Source: Pyrus communis (lineage: Eukaryota; Streptophyta; Magnoliopsida; Rosales; Rosaceae). Taken from it: a DNA stretch of 64,000 nt. Made by a program: the position numbers and the translations under genes. A model generated the notes under the pieces. The model saw nothing but the letters and a program-made list of their open reading frames with translations. It was not told the origin of the DNA and did no database searches. How positions within the stretch are numbered: position 1 is the first letter of the stretch; the number at the start of each line of letters is the position of its first letter. Location: NCBI RefSeq assembly GCF_963583255.1, contig NC_084804.1:26291061-26355060 (forward strand). The letters run 5' to 3'. Below are positions 23,309-33,036 of this stretch, in pieces.

Positions 23309-24413
23309 CGCACCACCCAACCTCCTTAAATCCATCCCCAACCCAAAATAACATCCAAATCATCCATTTAACCTCACTGCCGCATCAAGGAGAAGAGGAA
23401 AGAGGACTTAGACGCGCAGAAATTCAAGTGGATTCGTTGGGCGTTCTAGGTGTAATCCATCCTTTGTTCTTTATGTTTAAATTCAATTTTATTTTTCTTG
23501 TTGTGAACATATGAGGCTAAACCCCTATTTAGCTAGGGGGTGATTCGAAACCATGTTTATGCTTGCAATATGAATTGATTACTTTTGGTTGGAATTTCAT
23601 GAATGGTGAATTCAATTTGTTTAACTGCTTGATCGATAACTTATTTATGTATGTTTATTGAGAGTGCACGCTTAATTTTCATGCATGAATATGACACTAG
23701 AATATAAGTGAGTTTCACCTAATAGTTATGAACTTATATTCACAAGTAGTGGAGGTTGCTTATAAACAATCGCGTTAAATGAATTCTTGGCACTAGTTTC
23801 ATGCTCATCATAGTAACGAATGCCTCGTCAACACTCATAGTTTTCATGATGTTTAATGATCTTTGATTGTATCTTTATTGTGCTTTTCACGTAAAGGACT
23901 TTTGGAGAATGTTTTGAATTGCGTTGCGCTAACCCATCCAATTCATTAACTTAAGGAAAACTTGACGGTTAATTTAAGCGGACCTAATTAACCTGGGGTG
24001 TTGAGTTTCATAATTCATCGAAAGACCAACTGAAAATCAAATTGTATGCAAGTGTGACATATGTGGAGAAGAACCTTCTAGCTAGCATTCATCCATATTT
24101 TCATCACATTCATATTTACATTCTGCCTTTAAATTACAATCGTTGCATTTAGTTTAATTTCGTCAAAACCTCAATCCCCCTTTACTTTAGTGTTCAATTT
24201 AGTTAGAACGTGTCTTAGTTTGTGTTTTATTGTTTAGTTTTGCATTCTTTGAGTCTAGTTTATTGTTTTTAACGTTTGTTTTACGTTTTTGAGTCAGTTT
24301 CCAAGTGATTTAGTAATCCCTCCTAATCCCCGGTCTAGAACGATCCCTACTTGTATCTTTACTACAATTGTCACAAGAGGGTTTTAATTTGTGTGCTTAA
24401 TTAGTTTGCATCA
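23309..24413 (+). mobile_element. Z 5' LTR, second part
   Basis: Continues the LTR interrupted at 12647 and ends TTTGCATCA at 24413, followed by the PBS. It includes the C-rich/G-rich hairpin near 23521-23541 and the conserved U5 stretch with CCCCGGTCTAGAACGATCCC. Confidence 0.9.
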
Positions 24414-24419
24414 AATTTT

Positions 24420-24465
24420 TGGCGCCGTTGCCGGGGATCGAACCCGGGTCACCCGCGTGACAGGC
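24420..24465 (+). other. PBS with extended match to tRNA-Asp (46 nt)
   Basis: The first 18 bases (24420-24437) are the usual tRNA-Asp PBS. They are followed without a break by 28 more bases (24438-24465) that continue as the reverse complement of plant tRNA-Asp(GUC), through the T loop, variable loop and anticodon arm, including GTGACAG for the anticodon loop. The match ends two bases into the 5' side of the anticodon stem. The other PBSs in the window lack this. The tRNA sequence is from my knowledge of the conserved plant gene. Confidence 0.85.
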
Positions 24466-24527
24466 CAAAGAAATCATGATAATGATACACCTTAGATAAT
24501 GATACACTTCTTAAGTTACTAACTAAT

Positions 24528-25778
24528 TTGTCTCAGGGGCAAGAAAACCAAGCCAAAGCCATGCAAAACCAAGATAAGAGGGTGGATCAATTGGAGAAGC
24601 AAATTGGGCAGATTGCGGAGTTTGTAGGGCAATTCCGAGACCAAGGCAAGCTCCCGAGCTCAACCATTCCAAACCCGAAGGGAGGCTTTGAAACCGCCAA
24701 CGCAATTACCTTGAGAAGTGGCAAGGAAGTTGGAACCGCCCCACAACCACCAAAATCAAGCGAAGAAGAGGATGAAAAGCTGCAACATGAAGAGGAGGAG
24801 GCAAGCAAGCCCACGGCAAGGGTACAAACACCCTTGCCGCAACTACCTAGGGACATTAATGCACCCAACTCATCCCATTCGGCCACCAAAGGTAAGTTGG
24901 GTTCAAAATTGATTAATTATAACTTTGTTCCACCCGATGTTCCTTTTCCTAGCAGGTTTATGCAAACAAAGAAGGAGGAGCAGGAAAAAGACATTCTGGA
25001 GACGTTTCGGAAAGTCCAAGTAAACATTCCTTTACTTGATGCCATTAAGCAAGTCCCGAGGTACGCCAAGTTCTTAAAGGAGCTTTGCACCACTAGGAAG
25101 AGGATGTCGACCAAGGAGGTGGTAAAGGTAGGTGAAAATGTCTCCGCCATATTGCAACGCAAACTACCCCCCAAATGCAAAGATCCGGGTAGTTTTACAA
25201 TTCCTTGTGTGATAGGTAACACTAAATTTGAATCTGCCATGCTAGACCTAGGTGCTTCTATAAATGTTATGCCATATTCAATTTATGCATCTATGAACCT
25301 AGGAGTATTGAAAAATGATGGTGTAATCATACAATTGGCCGATAGATCTAATGTTTATCCCAAGGGAGTCCTTGAGGATGTTTTAGTGCAGGTCAATCAT
25401 CTCATCTTTCCTGCAGATTTTTATGTCCTAGAAATGGAGGATTCGAGCGATGCTCCATCATTGCCACTCTTGCTAGGCCGTCCGTTCATGAAAACGGCCC
25501 AAACCAAGATTGATGTGGCCAAAGGAGCACTAACAATGGAGTTTGGTGGTGATATAATTAAATTTAATGTTTATGACTCTATTAAGAATCCTAACGATTG
25601 CCATTCTTGCTTTGTCATAGATGTGCGTAAGGACATGGGGCCGAAAGGATCCATACCTATCAAGAAGGATGTATCGGGAACCACCGCTGGAGAAGAACTT
25701 GGAGTGATTGGTCTACAATCACCCAATATGGCCGAAAGTCGCCATAGTAATATTATTGAAAGGGCTGCCATTTTTTAG
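24528..25778 (+). pseudogene. Z element gag C-terminal/protease ORF (416 codons, N-terminus deleted)
   Basis: An open frame that starts without an ATG (the first codon of the open stretch is TTG). It corresponds to Y polyprotein from about residue 435. It has the gag linker (QIGQIAEFVGQFRDQGKLP), [44 protein letters not shown], then the protease with [13 protein letters not shown] and [10 protein letters not shown], ending shortly after protease. The capsid and CCHC knuckle upstream and all of RT, RNase H and most of integrase downstream are absent. The deletion on the 5' side joins the extended PBS to mid-gag. It is unlikely to support its own transposition; the frame length suggests either a young deletion or retained translation of the remnant. 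Confidence 0.75.
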
Positions 25779-26037
25779 CCCTCACCACACTATGTTTGTA
25801 AGTCTTCAATTCCAATCTCAATTCCTACTTCAACTAATAGGTTGTTACCTTCGTTGGTGCAGGAGCCCAATCGATATAAAGGTGGTGGGAGCAGTTATAT
25901 GGATTGTCGGAACCGAAACACCACCATCAGGGAGGATCATTATACCCGCCCATTCAGTGAGCCATACTACGAGAAATTTCAAGAAGTATACCGGGGAGGA
26001 CATACCCCTCCATGCCGTGAGCCAGAGTGAAGATTAA
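25779..26037 (+). pseudogene. Remnant of the pol 3' end in Z
   Basis: Short sequence in which GEDIPLHAVSQSED (ending at 26037) matches the last residues of the Y polyprotein ([13 protein letters not shown]). It is followed, as in Y, by a GGGAGGCAACCCATGCA stretch. So Z lost everything between protease and the pol terminus in one or more deletions. Confidence 0.65.
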
Positions 26038-27124
26038 AATAAGGTTTCGTCCGGCTGGAAGACGTTAAAGCAAGCGCTACTTGGGAGGCAACCCATGCAA
26101 TCAACAAAGGACGAACTTGGGAATCGCTCCACACTCAGATTTGCGTCCCTAAACCCTTTCCTTTGTTGCTTATTTTATGTTATGTGTAATGTGATTAATT
26201 GTGTCTAAAACATTGAGGACAATGTTTAGTTTAAGTGTGGGGGGGGGGGGGGTAACATTCTGTTTTGAGATATTTTTGCATGAAATTCGTAGGGTATTAC
26301 CACCTAACATGTCTAAACTTGTTTCCCACTGTTTTTAAGTGTTTTTAAGCTATTTTAGAGTGTTTTAGAGTGTGTTGACTTAAAAATCCGAAAAACCCAT
26401 AAAAATTTGAAAAATTGTGTTGAAAAACCCAAAAAGAGTTGTTTTTGTGTGTTTGTTTGTGTCGTAGGTTACCTTCCAACACAATGATGAGGATTTGGTT
26501 TTTAATTGCATGGTGGTTAAGAAAGTTACAAACATGGATGGACGTTTGATAGACTCTTTGGTTTATGCTTGTTTGTAGTTATAGTTTACGAATTCACATG
26601 TAATCACAAATGATAAAAATCAGTTTTTGTAACATGCTTGAAGGAATGAACTCAAACTAACGCTACATCCCTGTGAGACTTGAGCCTAAACGTTTATTTG
26701 GAGAGTAATAATCTGTGCATTATTGTTTTCTTAAGTCATTGCATGATCTCATTATTCATTGCTTGGTTACTACTTAGAAGGCGTTTCATCACTTAGTTCC
26801 AAATGCTAGAACTCATGCCCATTTCATTCAAAGCATGTCATTGATTTGCATAACACATATTCAAGATGAAGTGGTGTAGTGACCACCACCAAAAGCCAAA
26901 TAGCCATGTGCCCTTCACTCATTTTGTGTTTAAGTTTAACCCCATTGAGCTATGTTAGCCCATGTTCTTTGTTAACCCATATCATCCTCACCTAGCCTAG
27001 ATTAGGACCATCCGTACCCTTGTTCTTGAAGCATAGTAAACATGAATGAATTCCTTTTGATTATGTGTTGCAGAAAATAAGTGTGGGGGAAGGATTATTG
27101 ATATGAGTTTATGTGCCATAGGCA

Positions 27125-27163
<39 letters not shown>

Positions 27164-27981
27164 GAAAAGAAGAAAGAAAGAAAAGAAAAGAAAAAAGTGA
27201 AAAAATAAAAAAGAGTTGAAAATAGTTGAAAAGTATTGGTTGTTGAAGTAAGGGCCCAAAACAATGAATTAGGCCTTAAGAGTTGTTTGAATCTCCCCTA
27301 CTTGTCTAACAGTTGATTTCTGCATTCTAAGTGGATTCTAAGTCTCAATTTCATTACTTTGCTTGCTATTGCTTAAAGAACTTTTGTTTATCCCTATCTT
27401 TCCTTGTTAGCCAATACCCCAAGCCCCGTTACAACCCTTGACTTCTATCTTGAGTGTTGTGCATTTCAATTGTGGAGTTTGAATTTGGTATGAGCATATG
27501 GTGTCACTGGTTCTCGCATCTAAGTAGTAGCATTCCATTCATGAGATCATATCTAAACATGTTTAATTACTCCAGAAATTGCTTTCTTTGTTATAACGTA
27601 TGTGAGTACTAGTCTTTTATGTTTACATCAATCTTCTCACATATAGCTAGTGTAGGGTGTGTAGTCAGAAAATCTGAGTGAAAATTGAGTGCATAACCAG
27701 TGAGGAATTGAGGGAATTCTCTAAGGCATGTTACTGCATTCAAAATGTGTTTTATTTGATTAAATGCGAACTAGTGAATGGTGACTATGATTAAGTTTGT
27801 GCTTGAGGGGAAGGAAGACTAAAAGCTATGTGAGTAATGATCTTTGGCATGTCATGTTTCATTGGAAATCCCTGAGGCAAACGTTGGAAGGTTTAGGTTA
27901 TGTTTTGTTTGTTTTGTTTCTTGTTTACTTTAGTTGTTTTGTTTTGCTCGAGGACTAGCAATAGTTAAGTGTGGGGGAATT
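26038..27981 (+). other. Z 3' untranslated region and PPT
   Basis: No coding frame and no asORF module. GTGTGGGGG motifs lie at about 26235 (with a 14-G run), 27081 and 27969; the last is the PPT (27969-27981). A 31-base A-run is at about 27130-27160. Confidence 0.7.
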
Positions 27982-28235
27982 TGATAGGAGCATATTCATG
28001 CGACTTAATTAGCTTGTTCTCGTGCATTTATGTTGTGTTTATTTAGCTATTTTAGTGTTTAAGGCCATTTTTGTGTATTTTCAGATTATAAGGCCAAAGT
28101 GTGCAAGAAGATGCAAATTGGAGTCTTTTGGAGCGAAAGAGGAATGAATGAGTTGAAGACTTGAAGAAACGACGAATTCCTACTCCAATGATGAATTCTT
28201 ACCAAAACGAGGAATCCTACTCAAACAAGGTTTCC
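27982..28235 (+). mobile_element. Z 3' LTR, first 254 bp only
   Basis: Near-identical to 11390-11643. It ends within GTTTCC (28230-28235), a 6-base microhomology shared with LTR-B, where the sequence switches to LTR-B. Confidence 0.9.
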
Positions 28236-28527
28236 ATATTTCTTGCTCTTTCCTTATCTTCTTTGTCTTAAACTTGTCTCATCTGATTTGTAGCATGTTC
28301 CTAGGCTCTTTTGACTCCAAATTTGTCCATCCACCTTGCTCCATATACAAGCTATCCATAATAAGCCCAAAACTGCTCTAAAATGCTCAAAATTGCCTTT
28401 TCTTGTCAACTTTGTCATGAGGACCTACAAACACACGAAAATAGCTTAAAACACTATAATATGTAGTAATTAGCTAACTAAATGTAAGGAAACAACATAA
28501 CTAAGTAGCATAATCATGCTCCTATTA
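28236..28527 (-). mobile_element. LTR-B fragment, second copy
   Basis: Matches 10880-11171 at a constant offset of 17356 with very few differences. The sense start is at 28527 (TAATAGGAGCATG), carrying the same terminal mutation as the first copy. Confidence 0.9.
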
Positions 28528-28905
28528 GCAGGCTGTTTTGATGAAAATTCTCCCAAGTAAGATCGGCAATGGTGTAGAATAGGCCGAATCTTGCATGTCA
28601 AGCACATAAAAATCTACTGAAAATGTCAAGTGGTTAACCTGCACCAAAAATCCTTTCAGATATGCATTAGAACGATCCACTAATTGAATAATAACACCAT
28701 CGTTTTTAAGCTCTCCTAGGTTCATAGATAATTCAATAATCACACCATCATTTTTCAATTCTCCTAGGTTCATGGATGCATAAATGGAGTATGGCATGAC
28801 ATTAATGGAAGCAGCTAAATCTAGCATAGCATGTCCAAACTTAGTATTGCCAATAACACAAGGGATTGTGAAACTACCTGGATCTTTGCATTTAGGAGGC
28901 AGTTT
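28528..28905 (-). pseudogene. Athila-type protease fragment (right copy)
   Basis: Minus-strand protease region: [20 protein letters not shown], then [19 protein letters not shown], in which the catalytic-type DLGA is DLAA. A 48-bp in-frame tandem duplication makes the MNLGELKNDGVII segment appear twice. It continues across the point where the left copy (11172-11389) is interrupted by Z, so it is an uninterrupted allele of that site. On its right it is cut by the copia element. Dead fragment. Confidence 0.85.
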
Positions 28906-29247
28906 CTGATGAGTATGGTCACATGGCAGTATTACATATATTTGCCATGTCAGCAAATCCGTTGGATTTGGTTGCAAGGACAGTTGGATATAGTTGTAAG
29001 ATTTGGTTAATTGGATAAGATTTGATAAGATTTAGTGAGATATGTTGAGGGGTATCTTAGTCATTAAGAAAGTAGTGGTAGTCCTTTATATTGGATTCTC
29101 TTGTAATAACTCTTCAATTAATAAAAAATACAAGAGTCGTGAAGTATTTTTCCTCTCTGAGTTTTCTGAGATTTTTCCCTTGATTCTTCGACCTTCTTTC
29201 ATTCTCTAAGATTCTTGATCAATGTCAAACTCTGTATTTCTAGTTAA
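28906..29247 (+). mobile_element. Copia 5' LTR (approximate ends)
   Basis: Bounded on the left by the break in the protease fragment and on the right by the PBS. It starts TGATGAGTATGG about 28907; the exact 3' end cannot be fixed without the other LTR. It contains an AATAAAAAATAC stretch near 29120. Confidence 0.6.
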
Positions 29248-29249
29248 TA

Positions 29250-29262
29250 TGGTATCCAGAGC
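29250..29262 (+). other. Copia primer-binding site
   Basis: TGGTATCCAGAGC, the initiator-tRNA-Met PBS (usually TGGTATCAGAGC) with one extra C. Confidence 0.75.
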
Positions 29263-29658
29263 TGTCGATCCTCCTTTGGTTCGTAGTTTCTTGGGGCGGT
29301 TTCTCTGAGAGTTTGGTCAGGGTTCTTGGTGTTTCTTGGTTCTTTGTGCATCGGGTTTTTGGATTTCTGGAGTTCTGTTAATGGAGTTTTGATTCTTTGT
29401 TTTGTGGCTTATGATATCAGTTGAGGCACGAAGCTAATTCAAGATTGTGTAGTAGGCACGAAGCCATCTGGGTAATTTTCCGTTTGGGTAATTTGTCATA
29501 TCATGATTGTGTAGTGGGCACGAAGCCAATTCAAGATTTTGTAGCAGGCATGAAGCCATCTGGGTAATTTTCCTGCAAGAATTGTTGTTTAGTAGGCAAT
29601 TTAGTTGATAATTGTTGAATTGGTATTTTGTTTCTTTCAAGAGGTAGTTGTTTGATTT

Positions 29659-31117
29659 GTGATAATCATTGCATCTTCTGGAGTTAAAATTGAGGGTTTG
29701 CTTGGAATGTTGACAATCAAGTTAACTGATAAGAATTTCTCAAAATGGGTTTTTCAGTTTAAGTTGGTGTTGAAAGGATATAAGCTTTTTGATCATTTCG
29801 ATGGAACTGCAGTGTATCCTCCTAAATTTGTGATTGATACGACTTCTGGGGTTACTAATGTTCTCACAGAAGCTTTTCTTGAATGGGAATCCATTGATTT
29901 AGCTCTTTTGAGTTTATTGATTGCTACTTTATCTGATGAGTCTATTGAACGTTTTTGGGATGTAAGACTGCACATGAGGCATGGTCTAATCTTCAAGACA
30001 GATATGCTTCAATCTCAAAGGCTAGGGTGAATACGTTAAAGACAGAATTTCAAACAATTCAGAAGGGTGGTGATTCAATTGATCAATATTTGTCCAAAAT
30101 GAGACACATTAAAAAACAATTGGTTGCAGCTGGTGAATTTGTTTCAGACAATGATTTTGTGGTGGCTGCTTTATCTGGTTTACCAAGGGAGTATTCTACT
30201 ATACGAACTGTAATTCTTACTCGAGATTCTTCTATTTCTCTAAGAGAATTCAAAGAGCAATTATTGTGTGCAAAGATAGAGGCTGATTCTATGGTTAACA
30301 CTTTGACTCATAATTTTTCTGGGTTGTATATGCAAGGATCTTCTTCTCAGTCAGGTGATTCTCAGGGTTGCTCTAGTAACTATGATAATGCTCCTTTCAC
30401 TACTGGTGGTACTATTACTCGAGTACCAAACAATGCTCCACCTATGAGTATGCCATTTATATCTCAGGGTTCTACTGCAATGCACATTCAGCCACCAGGT
30501 CCTATTTTTCCACATGTTGCTTATTCTATTGATGGTTCTGTGTTTCCTCAAGTTCCATATTCTCCTACTTCATACATGCTGCCTTCATCTTTGCCTCTTA
30601 TATATCCTGATTTTACCAATGTCTATGGTTTTATTGGCAATGGTAATCCTCCTAGGCCATTTCCTAATTCCAATATTGGCAATGGTAATCCTCCTAGGCC
30701 ATTTCCTAATTCCAATAATGGTTCACGATCTTTCTCTGGTTCTAAGCCTAATGGGGGCTATAGAGGTTCAAATTTTGGAAATGGAAGAGGACAATTTTCT
30801 AGTCCTAAACAAAGTGGAGGTACTTGGCAGTTTTGGTCAGGGAATACTGAAACCAGATCTCATATTATCCCAGAGTGTCAAATCTGTTCTAAACGTGGTC
30901 ACACAACTCCTAATTGTTGGAAGCGACCTACTAGTCCTAGTTTTATGGGACAAGTTGTGCAATGTCAAATATGTGGCAAGCGTGATCATAGTGCTTTGGA
31001 TTGTCATCATTGCAATAACTTTGCCTATCAAGGCACATCTCCTGCTCCTTCCTTGACAGCTATGCAAGCTCATGCTCCTTCTAATCTTCTACCTCGAGAT
31101 TCCTGGATAGTGGACAC
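29659..31117 (+). pseudogene. Copia gag (frameshifted)
   Basis: The frame opens at 29659 without an ATG (the expected start before ASSGVKIEGL reads ATT) and shifts near 29950 at a run of five T. The second frame continues with a UBN2-type gag (CKTAHEAWSNLQDRY, LKTEFQTI, FVVAALSGLPREY). It has two CCHC knuckles (codons 30876-30917 and 30963-31004), a Gly/Asn/Pro-rich linker with a 42-bp in-frame tandem duplication (about 30634-30717), and the start of the protease (SWIVDT), where the solo LTR begins. Gag would form the particle and bind RNA; this copy is broken. Confidence 0.85.
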
Positions 31118-33036
31118 TGATAGGAGCATATTTAGGCGACTTACTTAGCTTGTTTTCGTGCATCTATGTTGTTAATTCATAATTGTTTTAGTAGTTTAAG
31201 CCATTTTCGTGTGTTTTTAGGTTCATATGGCTAAGGAAGCAAAAAGATGCATTTTGGAGCATTTTGGAGCAAAATTGGGCTTGGAATGGATAGCATATGC
31301 TTGGGGCCAAAGTGTTGGACGAATTTGAAAGCCTTGTATGCACTTTGGACATAAAACAAAGGGCCTAGCCCAATCAAACAATCCTTTGAGCCATGCAAAA
31401 CCTCTAGCCCAATCAACAACCCTTAGCCACATGCATTCACATGCATCACAACCCCAAAACCATCAAGAAACACCATTCACACACACATGCACTTACTCTT
31501 TCATCATTGCACCACCAATTCAACACATGCATTTCCACCTTCCTACTTCATCATTTCATCCACATGCACTCTCAATCATAACAACCACATTCACTCTTAA
31601 ACAATCACCCACATACACATGCATTTCCACCTTCCTACTTCATCATTTCATCCACATGCACTCTCAATCATAACAACCACATTCACTCTTAAACAATCAC
31701 CCACATATTCTCCCATTCCCCCTATAAAAACCCATGCATTCATACACAAAAATCACATCTCATTTTCATACACAACACATCACAAACACATCCAATCTTC
31801 CCTCATTGCCTTGAGCTACCATTCCCTTATAATCCAAACACCACTCCTCATCCATTTCCATAATTCCCCAATCCATTCAACACACCAACAACATCCCTTA
31901 GACTTTGTGCTACGACGAAGAGGAAGATAAGAGGGCCTAAACGTTCATACAATTCAAGTTTGAGTTGTTAGAATGTTTAGGTGTTTCTTTGATTCTCTTT
32001 GTTTTGTACCATGAGGAACTTCCTCTCGGCTTCATTCCATTAGATACACTCTCCCATTTCTTAAAGGATTTCGACATCAGTTTTGCTTCAAGGGTTCTTT
32101 CTTCTTAATCCTATGTTCACTCATGTTATATATTTTTATGTCAAACCTTTTGTAAACATGAAGTGTAACTAATCTCTCTCTAGGGATTCGATGTAGCCTT
32201 GCAAGATTGCCATGTAGTTAATTCGGAATTCTCATTTAATCTATCTATTTCTTGTTTCATTCTCCGATTTAATTGTGACTTAGTGTGTTGATTTTAATGC
32301 TTGATCATCATTTGAATTAACCACAGGTTGTTTAGCCAAGATTAAAGCACACATCATGCATAATCTTGGTAGATATGTGAATGAATGAAGGGAATGTTTT
32401 GCAAACATCCTGCCGAGTGTTCCCTTTGGTTTTGTGAAAGTTTCTTGTGCACTACATAGTCTTGATTAGGAACCAAAGTTGCACATCACAATTAGGCTCA
32501 TGATTAGAGACATTTGATCAAATCCACACATCATATGGCTGATCATATGTAAGTGAAACAAACCCAAGAAATAAGTAGAGGGATGAGTATAATCTGACTT
32601 AACAAGCATGGACTTGGCTTAGCAATGGTGAAATCGAATCTCTAGCTTCATCTCCATTTGTGCTATCTCTTTTTATTAGCTGTTGATTCATTCATTTTGT
32701 GTTTACTTCATTTCCTTATGCTTTAATTTACAATCTGTCATTTAGTTTAATCAAAACCTAAATCCCCCTTTACCTTATTGTTCAATTTAGTTAGAAATCA
32801 ATTTAGTTTATGCTTTAAAGCATTTTGAGTCTTTGGTTTGTCTTAGTGTTTTAAAGTTTAGTTTTGCATTCTTTGAGTCTAGTATAGTGTTTTAGATTGT
32901 GTTTTTAGCGTTTTTGAGTCAAATCCAAGTGATTAACAATCCCTCCTAATCCCCGGTCCAGAACGATCCCTACTTACATACTTACTACAATTGTCAAAAA
33001 GAGGGTTTAATTTGTGTGCGTATAATTCTCGCATCA
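31118..33036 (+). mobile_element. Solo LTR in the copia protease (1919 bp, TSD GACAC)
   Basis: TGATAGGAGCATATTTAGGCG...GCATCA, flanked by GACAC at 31113-31117 and 33037-33041. No internal sequence, so the element was removed by LTR-LTR recombination. TATA box TATAAAAA at 31723-31730. It contains a ~92-bp tandem duplication (31525-31708) and a central ~670-bp segment (about 32028-32700) with no visible counterpart in the other LTRs here. Confidence 0.95.
31525..31708. repeat. 92-bp tandem duplication
   Basis: Two adjacent, nearly identical units beginning ACATGCATTTCCACCTTCC, in U3 of the solo LTR just upstream of its TATA box. Confidence 0.9.

Larger units (their letters stand above)
11390..28235 (+). 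mobile_element. Z element: non-autonomous Athila-type element, interrupted by X
   Basis: The 5' LTR is 11390-12647 plus 23309-24413, split by the X element. Then come a PBS with an unusual tRNA extension, a gag/protease frame without capsid, the last codons of pol, a 3' UTR, a PPT and the first ~250 bp of the 3' LTR (27982-28235). Both LTR starts share GACTTAATTAGCTTG, which separates Z from X and Y. The 3' LTR is cut off by a recombination junction. CACAC (11385-11389) is the left TSD copy. Confidence 0.85.

Noticed and set aside
24420..24465. A tRNA-Asp gene on the minus strand
   Set aside because: Only the 3' 46 bases of the tRNA are present. The 5' acceptor and D arm are missing, and the piece is exactly in PBS register.
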